Positions 31,273-38,311 of a stretch of DNA of 42,099 bases are shown in pieces. The DNA lies in IMG/VR virus record IMGVR_UViG_3300046517_000405, positions 1 through 42,099 of that record; one strand, given 5' to 3'. The notes under the pieces were generated by a model that saw nothing but the letters and a program-made list of their open reading frames with translations, was not told the DNA's origin and did no database searches. The position numbers were made by a program, and so were the translations under genes. Source of the DNA: a virus. Position 1 is the stretch's first letter, and every line of letters begins with the position of its first letter.

Positions 31273-31466
31273 CAGCGCCTCCTCGCGATCAGTCGCCCCA
31301 TCCGGGCGATCACCTTGCGCTTGTCCGAGATCGGCATCCCCCGGAGGACGACGAGGCAGGCCGTCGCGTAGTCGTCCACCTCGTCAGCCGTCAGCGGGGA
31401 AGGCTTCGACTCCTGCGCCTGAAGGCGCGTGAGGTCGGCCAGCGTGACCGTCGGCTTGTCGTTCAT
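31272..31466 (-). CDS. 64-residue helical protein
   Basis: ATG 31466 overlaps the upstream TGA. It reads MNDKPTVTLADLTRLQAQE and later DEVDDYATACLVVLRGMPIS followed by a basic end. All helical by composition. Coupled on both sides. Function not recognised. Confidence 0.7.
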   Translation of the reverse strand: MNDKPTVTLADLTRLQAQESKPSPLTADEVDDYATACLVVLRGMPISDKRKVIARMGRLIARRR

Positions 31467-31819
31467 CGCTCGCTCGCGGATCGCGTCTTGACGTGCGCCT
31501 TGCACACGTTCATCCGCCTGCCGTCTTGGTTCGTGATGACGAACTTCGCCCGGTGCTGGCACTGCCACGACGAGACCCGCTCGCCGTAGACGGTGGCCTG
31601 ACAGTTGATCGCCGGGCCGGTGTACGGCACCGCCGCCTCGACCGCCGCCGCCTGACGCGCCTTGCGCTCCGCCTCGACCGCCTCCTGCGCCCGGCGGTTG
31701 GCCGACTGCCAGTCCCACGTCACGACGTAGTTCTGGTCGGCCAGCCATGCGTCGATGCGGGCGAGGCCCATCTGCGAGACCCCCTCGGCTCGCAGGATCT
31801 CCGCGAACTCCTTGAACAC
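31463..31819 (-). CDS. Cys/His protein of the early operon
   Basis: 118 residues from GTG 31819, preceded by ACAGGAGGCA. The front is helical (EFAEILRAEGVSQMGLARID), the middle Ala/Arg-rich, and the end has NCQATVYGERVSSWQCQHRA with a final VCKAHVKT, a plausible C-x(n)-CxH...CxxH zinc module. Function not recognised. Confidence 0.75.
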   Translation of the reverse strand: MFKEFAEILRAEGVSQMGLARIDAWLADQNYVVTWDWQSANRRAQEAVEAERKARQAAAVEAAVPYTGPAINCQATVYGERVSSWQCQHRAKFVITNQDGRRMNVCKAHVKTRSASER

Positions 31820-31939
31820 TCAGTTGCCTCCTGTCGGGATCGGCGCGTGGTCCGCGCCCTTGCTGGTGTGCTGCCAGACGAACTTGCGCGGGTGGTACCG
31901 GACCTGCTTGCCGCAGGTCCGGCACGTCGCCGTTCGCAT
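31820..31939 (-). CDS. 39-residue zinc finger
   Basis: ATG 31939 overlaps the upstream stop (TGATG). CRTCGKQVRYHPRKFVWQH is a compact CxxC...H...H finger, followed by TSKGADHAPIPTGGN. The stop at 31820 is next to the following GTG. Likely nucleic acid or protein binding. Confidence 0.7.
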   Translation of the reverse strand: MRTATCRTCGKQVRYHPRKFVWQHTSKGADHAPIPTGGN

Positions 31940-32115
31940 CAGCCGGGGAACTTGGCGAGGACGGCCTCGGTCTTCGCGATCAGGGTCTTCAGGACGGCCT
32001 CGCCGTCGCTGCTCAGGACGCCCTCCCGCTCGCCGAGAGCCGCCAGCGCGACCCGGAGGATCGCGGCCTCCTCCTTCGTGACGATGATCTGGCGCAGGAC
32101 TAGAACCTTGCCCAT
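31939..32115 (-). CDS. 58-residue helical protein
   Basis: ATG 32115 is preceded by ACAGGAGGCA. It reads MGKVLVLRQIIVTKEEAAIL and ends in an amphipathic helix (KTLIAKTEAVLAKFPG). Its start directly follows the TAG of the leader gene. Function not recognised. Confidence 0.7.
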   Translation of the reverse strand: MGKVLVLRQIIVTKEEAAILRVALAALGEREGVLSSDGEAVLKTLIAKTEAVLAKFPG

Positions 32116-32319
32116 CTATGCCTCCTGTGCCCGTGCGGGCTTGTTGCCGGTCTGGTAGGTCCAGACCGTGAAGTCCTCCTTGCCGTAGCCGTGGAAGACC
32201 TTGTCCCCGCGCTGGAGACAGTCCTGACAGACCCGGCTCCCGAACCCGTCGCGCTCGATGGCGTAGACGAGGGAGACGAGGCTGCGGCAGTGGTCGCATC
32301 GGCGTCGGCGTGACTTCAT
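32116..32319 (-). CDS. Zinc-ribbon protein, first leftward gene
   Basis: 67 residues from ATG 32319, which lies six bases after the -10 of the leftward promoter, so the message is probably leaderless. CDHCRSLVSLVYAIERDG followed by CQDCLQRGDKV forms a four-Cys zinc ribbon with a basic KSRRRR head. Being first from the control region, it could be a regulator, but only the zinc motif is seen. Confidence 0.75.
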   Translation of the reverse strand: MKSRRRRCDHCRSLVSLVYAIERDGFGSRVCQDCLQRGDKVFHGYGKEDFTVWTYQTGNKPARAQEA

Positions 32320-32325
32320 GTGAGC

Positions 32326-32355
32326 ACCATACTGCACCCGGCTGGAAGTTGTCAA
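32326..32355 (-). promoter_or_regulatory. Leftward early promoter
   Basis: Minus strand TTGACA (32355-32350), 18-base spacer, TATGGT (32331-32326), then six bases to ATG 32319. Divergent from the + promoter at 32401, with a perfect dyad between them. Confidence 0.8.
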
Positions 32356-32368
32356 GGTACCAGAGCAC

Positions 32369-32387
32369 TGTCTCACCTGATGAGACA
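32369..32387. promoter_or_regulatory. Operator-like perfect dyad
   Basis: TGTCTCA-N5-TGAGACA: perfect 7-base arms separated by CCTGA, lying between the -35 boxes of the two divergent early promoters (14 bases from each). The size and position fit a dimeric repressor or activator site controlling both directions. Confidence 0.65.
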
Positions 32388-32400
32388 CCCGTCCGGGGGC

Positions 32401-32429
32401 TTGACACCCGTGGCGTCACCGGCTAGGGT
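32401..32429 (+). promoter_or_regulatory. Rightward early promoter
   Basis: TTGACA at 32401-32406, 17-base spacer, TAGGGT at 32424-32429, with the shared GGGGGC upstream. A leader of roughly 38 bases carries ACAGGAGGC before ATG 32474. Confidence 0.85.
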
Positions 32430-32473
32430 ACCTGCATACCCGGCGTTCGACCGGGAGCAACAGGAGGCGCGAC

Positions 32474-33424
32474 ATGGTCGCAGCAGTCGAAACGATGGCC
32501 TACACGCAGGAGCGTGGAACGCCGTGGCACGGTCAGGGCAAGGCCCGCAAGGGGCTCGCCACCGCTGACGAGATGCTGGAGGACGCGGGGCTGAACTGGA
32601 TCGTGGACAAGCGCGATCTGGGGCACATCGGCTTCCCCGAGAAGTTCGGCCTGTACCGGACCAGCGACAACGCCGGGCTCGGCATCGTCGGCAGCCGGTA
32701 CGCGGTCATCCAGAACCACGACGCCTTCGGCTTCGCCGACAACCTCGTGGACTCGGGCGAGGCGAAGTACGAGACCGCTGGCTCGCTGTTCGGCGGGCGC
32801 AAGGTCTTCCTCTCGATGGAACTGGAGCACCTCGGGATCAGCGTCCCCGGCGACGACAGCGACACGAAGATGTTCCTGCTCGTCGCGAACAGCCACGACG
32901 GGACGGGCGCGTGCGATGCGGCGATCACGCCGGTCCGCACGGTCTGCTCCAACACCCTGAACGTGGCGCTGGCGGGCGCGAAGACCCGCTTCAAGATCCG
33001 CCACAGCGGCAACATCGACCGCAAGATCCTCGCGGCGCGCGATGCCCTCGGGATCACCTTCAAGTACGCCGAGAAGTTCTCCGGCGTGGCCGCCGGTCTG
33101 TCCCTGAAGCAGGTGACGGACCAGCAGGTGCTGGACATCCTGCGCAACGCGGTCTTCCCGGTGGACATGGACGACGTGGAGGCCGACGACGTGCCGGAAC
33201 TCGCCTCGACCCTCGCCTTCCAGAACTACCTGACCTCGGAGACCGTGGACGGCATCCGTGGGACGGCGTGGGGCGCGCTGAACGGGATCGGCGAGTTCCT
33301 CGACTACGGCGTCACGTACCGGGGCCGCCGGAACGACGCGAACGACACCCGGACCCTCGCGATCCTGCGCGGGTCGGCGGTCACGAAGAAGACCGCAGCC
33401 CTGAAGGCTCTCCAGAGCCTGTAG
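32474..33424 (+). CDS. DUF932 / LGT_TIGR03299-like protein
   Basis: 316 residues from ATG 32474 (AGGAGGC 4 bases upstream). The front GTPWHGQGKARKGLATADEM with LNWIVDKRDL, and VGSRYAVIQNHDAF, are typical of the DUF932 family carried by phages and plasmids; VRTVCSNTLNVALAGA is another family block. The biochemical role of DUF932 is not established. As first gene of the rightward early operon it is probably abundant early after entry. A hairpin follows its stop. Confidence 0.8.
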   Translation: MVAAVETMAYTQERGTPWHGQGKARKGLATADEMLEDAGLNWIVDKRDLGHIGFPEKFGLYRTSDNAGLGIVGSRYAVIQNHDAFGFADNLVDSGEAKYETAGSLFGGRKVFLSMELEHLGISVPGDDSDTKMFLLVANSHDGTGACDAAITPVRTVCSNTLNVALAGAKTRFKIRHSGNIDRKILAARDALGITFKYAEKFSGVAAGLSLKQVTDQQVLDILRNAVFPVDMDDVEADDVPELASTLAFQNYLTSETVDGIRGTAWGALNGIGEFLDYGVTYRGRRNDANDTRTLAILRGSAVTKKTAALKALQSL

Positions 33425-33432
33425 GAGCCACG

Positions 33433-33465
33433 CAGAGCGCCGTTCCACAGCGGAGCGGCGCTCTG
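33433..33465 (+). terminator. Hairpin after the DUF932 gene
   Basis: CAGAGCGCCG (33433-33442) pairs perfectly with CGGCGCTCTG (33456-33465) around a 13-base loop. No T tract follows. The next ACAGGAGGCA begins about 14 bases downstream, so this may attenuate or insulate the following gene. Confidence 0.65.
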
Positions 33466-33491
33466 TACCACTCGACCACAGGAGGCACGAC

Positions 33492-34334
33492 ATGACCCAG
33501 CAGGGAACGCCCCTTCAGCACCTCACCGCCCGGGCGCGGATGGACGAGTGGCGGCGGCGCATCGCGCTGATCGAACCGCTCCTGACCCTGAACCGCGCGG
33601 TCGAACTGAAGGACGCCGAGATCGCCGAACTCACCGGCCTGAAGCCCGCCGAGGTCGCCTCGTCGCGACTGCTGCTGCTCCACGTCGGCGCGATCCACTA
33701 CGAGTCGCACCGAGGGCACATCGCCGGGAGCCAGTGGACGCTGCTGAAGGCCGGACAGGATCTCCAGCACGCTCTGCATCTGGAGATGGAGCGCCAGATG
33801 CGCGGCGGCCTCTCGCCCGAGACGATGCGCGACAAGCGCAAGAAGGCGAACAAGATCGTGACGCGACGGAGCGCCGAGCAGCCTGCGGTCATCGAGGACC
33901 GCTGGCAGGAGCCGGTCGGCGCGCTGATCGGCCCGGAGCCGACGAACGTCATGCTCCCGCTGAAGGGTCTCGGCCCGGACGCGGCGGGCGCGCTCGTCCT
34001 CGCAGCGAAGCAGTACAAGGGCGGCGAGACCGACGAGACCCGGCAGGCCCGCAAGATCCTGCTGGAACTCCACGACCTCGGCATCCCGGCCCCGGAGGAA
34101 CTCGCCCAGAAGGCCGTCGCCCAGAAGGACGACCGGCTGGAGGCGATCAGCCTCGTCCTGCCCTACATCGACGGTCTGGAGCGCCGCCTGAAGGCGCTGG
34201 AGGCCCAACTGAAGGAGCAGGGCGACTACGGGACCCTGAAGACCATCGCCCTCCGCCAGAAGGCCCAGATCGAGCGGCTCGTCACCGAGGCCGCCGCCCG
34301 GTCGATGAAGGAGCAGGGCCGAGGTCAGAACTAG
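33492..34334 (+). CDS. HTH protein with C-terminal coiled coil
   Basis: 280 residues from ATG 33492, preceded by ACAGGAGGCA. Residues about 15-75 form a winged-helix-like unit (ELKDAEIAELTGLKPAEVAS, then LLLLHVGAIHYESHRG). A basic middle (MRDKRKKANKIVTRRS) and a long C-terminal coiled coil (ERRLKALEAQLKEQ) follow. DNA-binding, possibly a repressor or replication/segregation factor. The stop TAG is fused to the next promoter. No known family assigned. Confidence 0.75.
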   Translation: MTQQGTPLQHLTARARMDEWRRRIALIEPLLTLNRAVELKDAEIAELTGLKPAEVASSRLLLLHVGAIHYESHRGHIAGSQWTLLKAGQDLQHALHLEMERQMRGGLSPETMRDKRKKANKIVTRRSAEQPAVIEDRWQEPVGALIGPEPTNVMLPLKGLGPDAAGALVLAAKQYKGGETDETRQARKILLELHDLGIPAPEELAQKAVAQKDDRLEAISLVLPYIDGLERRLKALEAQLKEQGDYGTLKTIALRQKAQIERLVTEAAARSMKEQGRGQN

Positions 34335-34338
34335 GGGG

Positions 34339-34368
34339 TTGACAGGTCGGCATGGCCGGGTGTACGGT
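34339..34368 (+). promoter_or_regulatory. Promoter fused to upstream stop codon
   Basis: AACTAGGGGG then TTGACA at 34339-34344, 18-base spacer, TACGGT at 34363-34368. The TAG is the stop of the upstream gene. The 18-mer GTACGGTACGTCCATCAC spanning the -10 and start region recurs at the promoter 36272-36300. Confidence 0.85.
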
Positions 34369-34411
34369 ACGTCCATCACCCGGCCAGACCGGCAGGGAAC
34401 AGGAGGCAACG

Positions 34412-34705
34412 ATGAACGAGATCGACACCACAGGACACCAGCCCGGATGCCCGGAGCCCGTCGGTGGCGACTGTGACTGCGCCGCAGCGGCGTTCCAGCA
34501 GCAGATCGACATCGCCGCAGAGGGTGGCGAGCGTCTCGCCGCCGCGATGGACGCCGTCGAGGCGTCGCGATCCCTCGCGCAGGTCTGGTGCGACAAGTGC
34601 GACCAGCCCGCCACGCGGGAGATCGCACTCACGAACGGCAGCACCGCCTTCCGGTGCAGCACTCACGCATGGGCGCTCGTCGCCCCGAAAGGGACGCTGA
34701 CATGA
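34412..34705 (+). CDS. Cys-rich early protein
   Basis: 97 residues from ATG 34412 with AGGAGGCA upstream. Two Cys clusters: GCPEPVGGDCDCAA at the front and VWCDKCDQPATREIAL with a later RCSTHAW, the second resembling a CxxC...CxxH zinc module. Coupled (ATGA) to the next gene. Function not recognised. Confidence 0.75.
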   Translation: MNEIDTTGHQPGCPEPVGGDCDCAAAAFQQQIDIAAEGGERLAAAMDAVEASRSLAQVWCDKCDQPATREIALTNGSTAFRCSTHAWALVAPKGTLT

Positions 34706-35133
34706 ACGGCTACGACCAGCACAAGCAGGACGCCTTCGCGGCGATGGTCGCGAGGGACGCGATCTTCGGCAACCGGTCGGCGGCGTACGGATGGCCCGTG
34801 ACGTCACCGGCCCGAGGCAACAGCCCCCGCTACTTCGTCGGCGTCATCGTGGACGTCAGCGAGTCGCGCGAGAGCGTCTGGGTCCGCCGGTACACCGACC
34901 CGGCAGACGTCAGCGTCCTCTACTCGGTTCGGGAACTGGAGCCCGCCACGAAGGACGACATGGCGACCGCCGCGTCCTACTTCCTGAACCAGCAGTACCG
35001 CGAGGTGCAAGACCTTCAGGCCCGCGTCGCGCGGGAGCAGGCGGATCTGGAGGCCATCCAGAACGCCGGGCCGGGCGACGAGCCGGGCGCGCCTCTCCAC
35101 GGCATCGAGCAGTACCAGAGCGAGGGACGTTGA
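34702..35133 (+). CDS. Unrecognised early protein
   Basis: 143 residues, ATG 34702 overlapping the upstream stop. A beta-rich centre (RYFVGVIVDVSESRESVWVR) and a terminal coiled-coil helix (REVQDLQARVAREQADLEAI). No catalytic or metal motif. Function not recognised. Confidence 0.75.
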   Translation: MNGYDQHKQDAFAAMVARDAIFGNRSAAYGWPVTSPARGNSPRYFVGVIVDVSESRESVWVRRYTDPADVSVLYSVRELEPATKDDMATAASYFLNQQYREVQDLQARVAREQADLEAIQNAGPGDEPGAPLHGIEQYQSEGR

Positions 35134-35134
35134 C

Positions 35135-35428
35135 ATGAGCGAGCAGATCCCGCTGTTCGGCGGGCGGACCTTCGACCCGGCGCGTGATGGCGAGCGGCTC
35201 TCCGCCAGCCTGATCCGCGTCCGGGCCTGCGTCAGCGACGGTCGCTGGCACACGCTGGAGGAACTGGCCCGGAAGACCGGCGACCCGGAGGCGTCCATCA
35301 GCGCCCGCCTGCGCGACCTGCGCAAGGCGAAGTTCGGCGGACGGCAGGTCGAGCGGCGCTACGTCGCCGACGGCCTCTGGGAGTACCGGCTGGTGCCGCA
35401 GGGGGCCGGAGATGGAATGGCGACGTGA
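35135..35428 (+). CDS. Winged-helix DNA-binding protein
   Basis: 97 residues from ATG 35135 (GAGGGA upstream). RVRACVSDGRWHTLEELARK, then ASISARLRDLRKAKFGGRQV and a wing strand WEYRLVP form a classic winged helix-turn-helix of the phage type that reads one short domain. It probably regulates phage genes. Overlaps the next gene by 17 bases. Confidence 0.8.
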   Translation: MSEQIPLFGGRTFDPARDGERLSASLIRVRACVSDGRWHTLEELARKTGDPEASISARLRDLRKAKFGGRQVERRYVADGLWEYRLVPQGAGDGMAT

Positions 35429-35615
35429 GCCCCGCTCCCACGTCCGGGAGGACGGTGCGGCGAAGGCCGCGTTCCACACCGAGACGGACGCCCGGTTCCG
35501 GGCGAACCAGATCCACGCGACGAGCGGCAAGCGCCTCTGGCCGTACGAGTGCAGCCAGAGGCCCGAGCACTACCACCTGACGAAGGACCAGCCTGACCTG
35601 AAGGAGACGGGATGA
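35412..35615 (+). CDS. Small His/Cys protein
   Basis: 67 residues from ATG 35412. Basic front (EWRREPRSHVREDGAAKAAF) and a YECSQRPEHYHLTKDQP end, the pattern of small phage proteins with a C...HxH site. Overlaps both neighbours. Function not recognised. Confidence 0.7.
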   Translation: MEWRREPRSHVREDGAAKAAFHTETDARFRANQIHATSGKRLWPYECSQRPEHYHLTKDQPDLKETG

Positions 35616-35836
35616 TCGACCAGAGACGAGCGCGCGCCCTGACGTGGGCGCGCGAGCAGCGCGAGACGTGGGCCCGCACCCTGCGCGAGCAGGACGAGAC
35701 CCTGATCTCGATGTACGACCGGGACCGCCTGACGATGGAGCAGATCGCCGTCAGGCTCGGCGTCACCCGGCAGGCCGTTCACCAGCGGCTGGTCGCGGCG
35801 CGCAAGCGAGGCGAGATCCGGGCGAACTTGAACTAG
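35612..35836 (+). CDS. Sigma region 4-like HTH protein
   Basis: 74 residues, ATG 35612 overlapping the upstream TGA. After a charged helix, RLTMEQIAVRLGVTRQAVHQ with RLVAARKRGEIRA forms an HTH of the sigma region 4/MarR-like kind. It ends LN-TAG, the TAG being the first base triplet of the next promoter element. Likely regulator. Confidence 0.8.
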   Translation: MIDQRRARALTWAREQRETWARTLREQDETLISMYDRDRLTMEQIAVRLGVTRQAVHQRLVAARKRGEIRANLN

Positions 35837-35840
35837 GGGG

Positions 35841-35870
35841 TTGACAGCGTCCGCAGGACGTGCATACTAC
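35841..35870 (+). promoter_or_regulatory. Promoter, leaderless class, fused to stop
   Basis: AACTAGGGGG then TTGACA at 35841-35846, 18-base spacer and TACTAC at 35865-35870 (CATACT at 35863 is an alternative with 16). ATG 35875 follows within four to six bases. The spacer shares GCAGGACGTGC with the promoter at 10519. Confidence 0.8.
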
Positions 35871-35874
35871 TGCC

Positions 35875-36027
35875 ATGAAGCGCATCGCCAAGAACGCAAG
35901 CGGCAAGTACGTGCAGATGAACGACGAGCAGGTCGCTCGCGAGCAGGCCGCGTTCGAACGGGCAGTCGCCCGCCAGATCGCGAAGGACGAAGCAGCGGCA
36001 GCCAAGCGCCGCACAGGAGGCAAGTAG
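35875..36027 (+). CDS. 50-residue basic protein, leaderless
   Basis: From ATG 35875 at the promoter. It reads MKRIAKNASGKYVQMNDEQV and ends in a charged helix and KRRTGGK. The codons for its last residues contain ACAGGAGGCA, which is the ribosome site for the next gene starting right after its TAG. Function not recognised. Confidence 0.7.
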   Translation: MKRIAKNASGKYVQMNDEQVAREQAAFERAVARQIAKDEAAAAKRRTGGK

Positions 36028-36267
36028 ATGTCACGCCAGACCTCACGGATCAACTACGGCATCAGCCGCGCTCGCGGCTACGAACTCCCGAAGTACGTCT
36101 GCTTCGACTGCGGGCGCGTCACGGGCGCGACCATGCAGGTCCGCCGCCACTTCTACGCGCAGGACGACGGGGCCGAGTCCATCGCGATGGTCTGCCGCAA
36201 CGGCAGCGGCTGCCACAAGGCCACGGACGGGCGCGAGATCCCGCCGTATGTCGCTCCCCAGAACTAG
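36028..36267 (+). CDS. 79-residue zinc-ribbon protein
   Basis: ATG 36028 immediately follows the previous TAG; the ribosome site lies inside the upstream gene. YVCFDCGRVTGATMQVRRHF and a later VCRNGSGCHKATDG give four cysteines and histidines for one zinc. It ends PQN-TAG fused to the next promoter. Function not recognised. Confidence 0.75.
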   Translation: MSRQTSRINYGISRARGYELPKYVCFDCGRVTGATMQVRRHFYAQDDGAESIAMVCRNGSGCHKATDGREIPPYVAPQN

Positions 36268-36271
36268 GGGG

Positions 36272-36300
36272 TTGACAAGGTCCGCAGGGTGGCGTACGGT
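36272..36300 (+). promoter_or_regulatory. Promoter fused to upstream stop codon
   Basis: AACTAGGGGG then TTGACA at 36272-36277, 17-base spacer, TACGGT at 36295-36300, followed by ACGTCCATCAC as at 34363. A leader of about 26 bases with ACAGGAGGCA precedes ATG 36334. Confidence 0.85.
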
Positions 36301-36333
36301 ACGTCCATCACGCAACACACAGGAGGCAACCAG

Positions 36334-36675
36334 ATGTCGAACTCCCAGATCACCGACAAGGCCGACGAGCAGGAACTGCTCACCGCCGCCATGAGGGAGA
36401 TGACGGCGCAGGAGCCCATGACCGCCGCGCAGATCGAGGCGGAACTCACCCCGTTCCGCTGCCGCTGCGGGAAGAACGCCTTCGCGACCGAGGCCGAGGC
36501 GGACGCCTTCAACGAGGCCCGGACGGTCGTCACCCATCCGAACGGCTCGACCACCTCCTTCGCCACGAAGTGCGCGGACTGCGGGACGTTCGCCACCGAC
36601 CACGAGTTCAACGGCGGCTACGACAGCGACTTCCGCTGCTACTTCGACGACATCCGGTCGGGGAGCCACCGATGA
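36334..36675 (+). CDS. Zinc-ribbon early protein
   Basis: 113 residues from ATG 36334 with ACAGGAGGCA upstream. An acidic helical front (KADEQELLTAAMREMTAQEP) leads to FRCRCGKNAF and, 40 residues later, KCADCGTFATDHEF, a split four-Cys ribbon. Function not recognised. Coupled to the next gene by ATGA. Confidence 0.75.
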   Translation: MSNSQITDKADEQELLTAAMREMTAQEPMTAAQIEAELTPFRCRCGKNAFATEAEADAFNEARTVVTHPNGSTTSFATKCADCGTFATDHEFNGGYDSDFRCYFDDIRSGSHR

Positions 36676-36863
36676 CCGCCCACACCCACCGCCCGCAGGA
36701 CGCCTACGTCCTGCCCGCCGGGGCGGTCGTCCTCGTCCGTGGCGTCAGGGTCGGCACGACGACCGAGCCGAGCAGGCTCTCGCTGTGCATCTCCTGCGGC
36801 AAGGCGATCCAGAAGGTCGCCGAAGCGCCAGACCGCATGGCCTACTGGAGGACCGTTCGATGA
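36672..36863 (+). CDS. 63-residue CxxC protein
   Basis: ATG 36672 overlaps the upstream stop. A beta-like front (AYVLPAGAVVLVRGVRVG) precedes LSLCISCGKAIQKV, a single CxxC; the histidines THTH near the start may complete a site. Coupled to the last gene of the operon. Function not recognised. Confidence 0.7.
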   Translation: MTAHTHRPQDAYVLPAGAVVLVRGVRVGTTTEPSRLSLCISCGKAIQKVAEAPDRMAYWRTVR

Positions 36864-37021
36864 ACACCCACCCGCTGGCGGACGCCGAGGCCGCCGCTCT
36901 GATGCGGGGCCGCGAGTGCCTCGTCTGGATCGACAAGAAGGCCGACGCCTGCCGCCGACCGGCGAAGGGCAAGACCGCCGACGGTCGCCCGGCCTGCGGG
37001 ATGCACCTGAAGGCCCGCTAG
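36860..37021 (+). CDS. 53-residue Cys/His protein, last + early gene
   Basis: ATG 36860 overlaps the upstream TGA. ECLVWIDKKADACRRPAKG with a later PACGMHLKAR forms a C...C...CxxH site. It ends at TAG 37019-37021, just before the intergenic hairpin. Function not recognised. Confidence 0.7.
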   Translation: MNTHPLADAEAAALMRGRECLVWIDKKADACRRPAKGKTADGRPACGMHLKAR

Positions 37022-37037
37022 CCCGCCGACACAGAGA

Positions 37038-37067
37038 AGCGCCCCCGGTGCCCATGCCGGAGGCGCT
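37038..37067. terminator. Bidirectional terminator-like hairpin
   Basis: AGCGCCCCCGG (37038-37048) pairs with CCGGAGGCGCT (37057-37067) with one mismatch and an 8-base loop, between the convergent ends of the + early operon (37021) and the leftward late operon (37106). No strong T tract. Position argues for termination from both sides. Confidence 0.65.
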
Positions 37068-37105
37068 CTCCTGTCTGGGGGCGTCCTAGAGCGTCTGGCG
37101 AGACC

Positions 37106-37363
37106 CTACGTGGTCGCCCACTTCAGGACCACGCGGTAGACGACCTTCAGGACGGCGGTGCCGACGGTCATGATCACGATCATCGGTGCCTTGAAGGCGT
37201 CGTCGATGCTGAAGACGTTGACCGCCGCGAGCGCGGGCGGCAGCGACAGCAGGACGTCCGCGACCGCGTCCTTCAGCACCTTCGACCCGGTGAGCGCGCT
37301 GATGCCGCCGCCGTCGGTCAGGGCGCTGCCAGCGGAGGCGATGGCCCCGGTCTGGTCAGGCAT
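37106..37363 (-). CDS. Small membrane protein, lysis block
   Basis: 85 residues from ATG 37363. A Gly/Ser-rich front is followed by LLSLPPALAAVNVFSIDDAF and a second hydrophobic stretch MIVIMTVGTAVLKVVYRVVL, giving about two membrane helices. Such proteins commonly sit at the end of lysis blocks in high-GC phages and may be a holin or accessory membrane factor. Last gene of the leftward transcript. Confidence 0.65.
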   Translation of the reverse strand: MPDQTGAIASAGSALTDGGGISALTGSKVLKDAVADVLLSLPPALAAVNVFSIDDAFKAPMIVIMTVGTAVLKVVYRVVLKWATT

Positions 37364-37499
37364 CGGTCGGCACCGGGTCGTTCTTCGGGGCTTCCTCGTC
37401 GGACTGCGGCAGGGCGGGCTCGGTGCTCACGTCGAACGGATCGTCGCCGGTCCGGTCCGGCGGGTCCTGCGGCTTGACGTCGGTCTCCTGCTCTGTCAT
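37356..37499 (-). CDS. 47-residue acidic Pro-rich peptide
   Basis: ATG 37499 overlaps the endolysin stop (ATGA). It reads MTEQETDVKPQDPPDRTGDD and stays acidic and Pro-rich throughout, so it is probably disordered. Overlaps the next start by eight bases. Function not recognised. Confidence 0.6.
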   Translation of the reverse strand: MTEQETDVKPQDPPDRTGDDPFDVSTEPALPQSDEEAPKNDPVPTDA

Positions 37500-38311
37500 G
37501 GCGTTACCCTCGTGCTGTCGGTGTACTTGCCGGGCTTGAAGAACAGCCCCTTGTTCGCGGCGGCGGTGCCGTCCGACCGGCTGATGATCTTGTACCGCCA
37601 CGACCCGCTGTACTTGCGAGCCTCGCAGAGGTAGTCGGCCTTCACGACCGACCGGACGTAGTTCCCGGTCGGCGTCGCGTACAGCGCCGTGGGGCCGCTG
37701 ATCACCACCTCGCACTCGACGGTCGCCGTGGGCGGATCGACCGGCGTCAGCAGCGCGTAGACGCTGCCCTGCCCGAGCGTGTGCGTGCCGAGATCCAGCA
37801 TCCCGGCAGCCCGCCAGATGGTCGCCCACGCGATGTTCTGGTAGCCGTCGGGGATGCCGCCCGCCTTGCCGTCGCGGTTGTCCGCGCCCGGGTCGCCGTA
37901 GCGGAGGTAGTTCGCGCTGCCGCTCGATCCGAACACCGCGTGGTTGCCGAAGAACTGGCAGCGGAAGCAGTCGTGGACGGTGCAGGCCAGCGGGCTGTAG
38001 TCGATGTCGATGATCGCGCCGTAGCGCCCGGTCTGGAGCAGCCGCTGAAGGTGCGCGGTGGTGGTCGCCTTGTAGAGCGTGTAGCCCTTGATCCCGTAGT
38101 GGTCGGCGACCTTCGTCATCTGGTCGAGGTTCGTGCCGTCCTGACAGTCGTTCGTCAGGTCCCTGACGTGACAGGAGGTCGTGACGATCTTGCCCTGACT
38201 GGCCCGGTAGAGCCACATCGCCATGCTGGCGCAGGTGCAGTTCAGGCCGCCCATGTTCGGGTTGCCGCAGAGGTTGCAGCCGTCGAGTTGCGGGACGAAC
38301 CGCTCGATCAT
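37496..38311 (-). CDS. Endolysin, C39/papain-like peptidase
   Basis: 271 residues from ATG 38311 (ATGA overlap). The front half is a papain-like fold: LNCTCASMAMWLYR places a catalytic Cys27, GNHAVFG places His124, and an Asp/Asn partner could be near 139. It is unusually Cys-rich (about ten in the first 120 residues), with CNLCGNPN near the start. From about 195, ATVECEVVISGPTALYATPT and the following strands resemble an SH3-like wall-binding domain. It should cleave peptidoglycan peptides. The location among membrane proteins supports a lysis role; a virion-associated peptidase is the alternative. Confidence 0.7.
   Translation of the reverse strand: MIERFVPQLDGCNLCGNPNMGGLNCTCASMAMWLYRASQGKIVTTSCHVRDLTNDCQDGTNLDQMTKVADHYGIKGYTLYKATTTAHLQRLLQTGRYGAIIDIDYSPLACTVHDCFRCQFFGNHAVFGSSGSANYLRYGDPGADNRDGKAGGIPDGYQNIAWATIWRAAGMLDLGTHTLGQGSVYALLTPVDPPTATVECEVVISGPTALYATPTGNYVRSVVKADYLCEARKYSGSWRYKIISRSDGTAAANKGLFFKPGKYTDSTRVTP

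Noticed and set aside
32423-34628. Long minus frames opposite the DUF932 and HTH genes
   Set aside because: Shadow frames; + strand genes have promoters, ribosome sites and normal composition.
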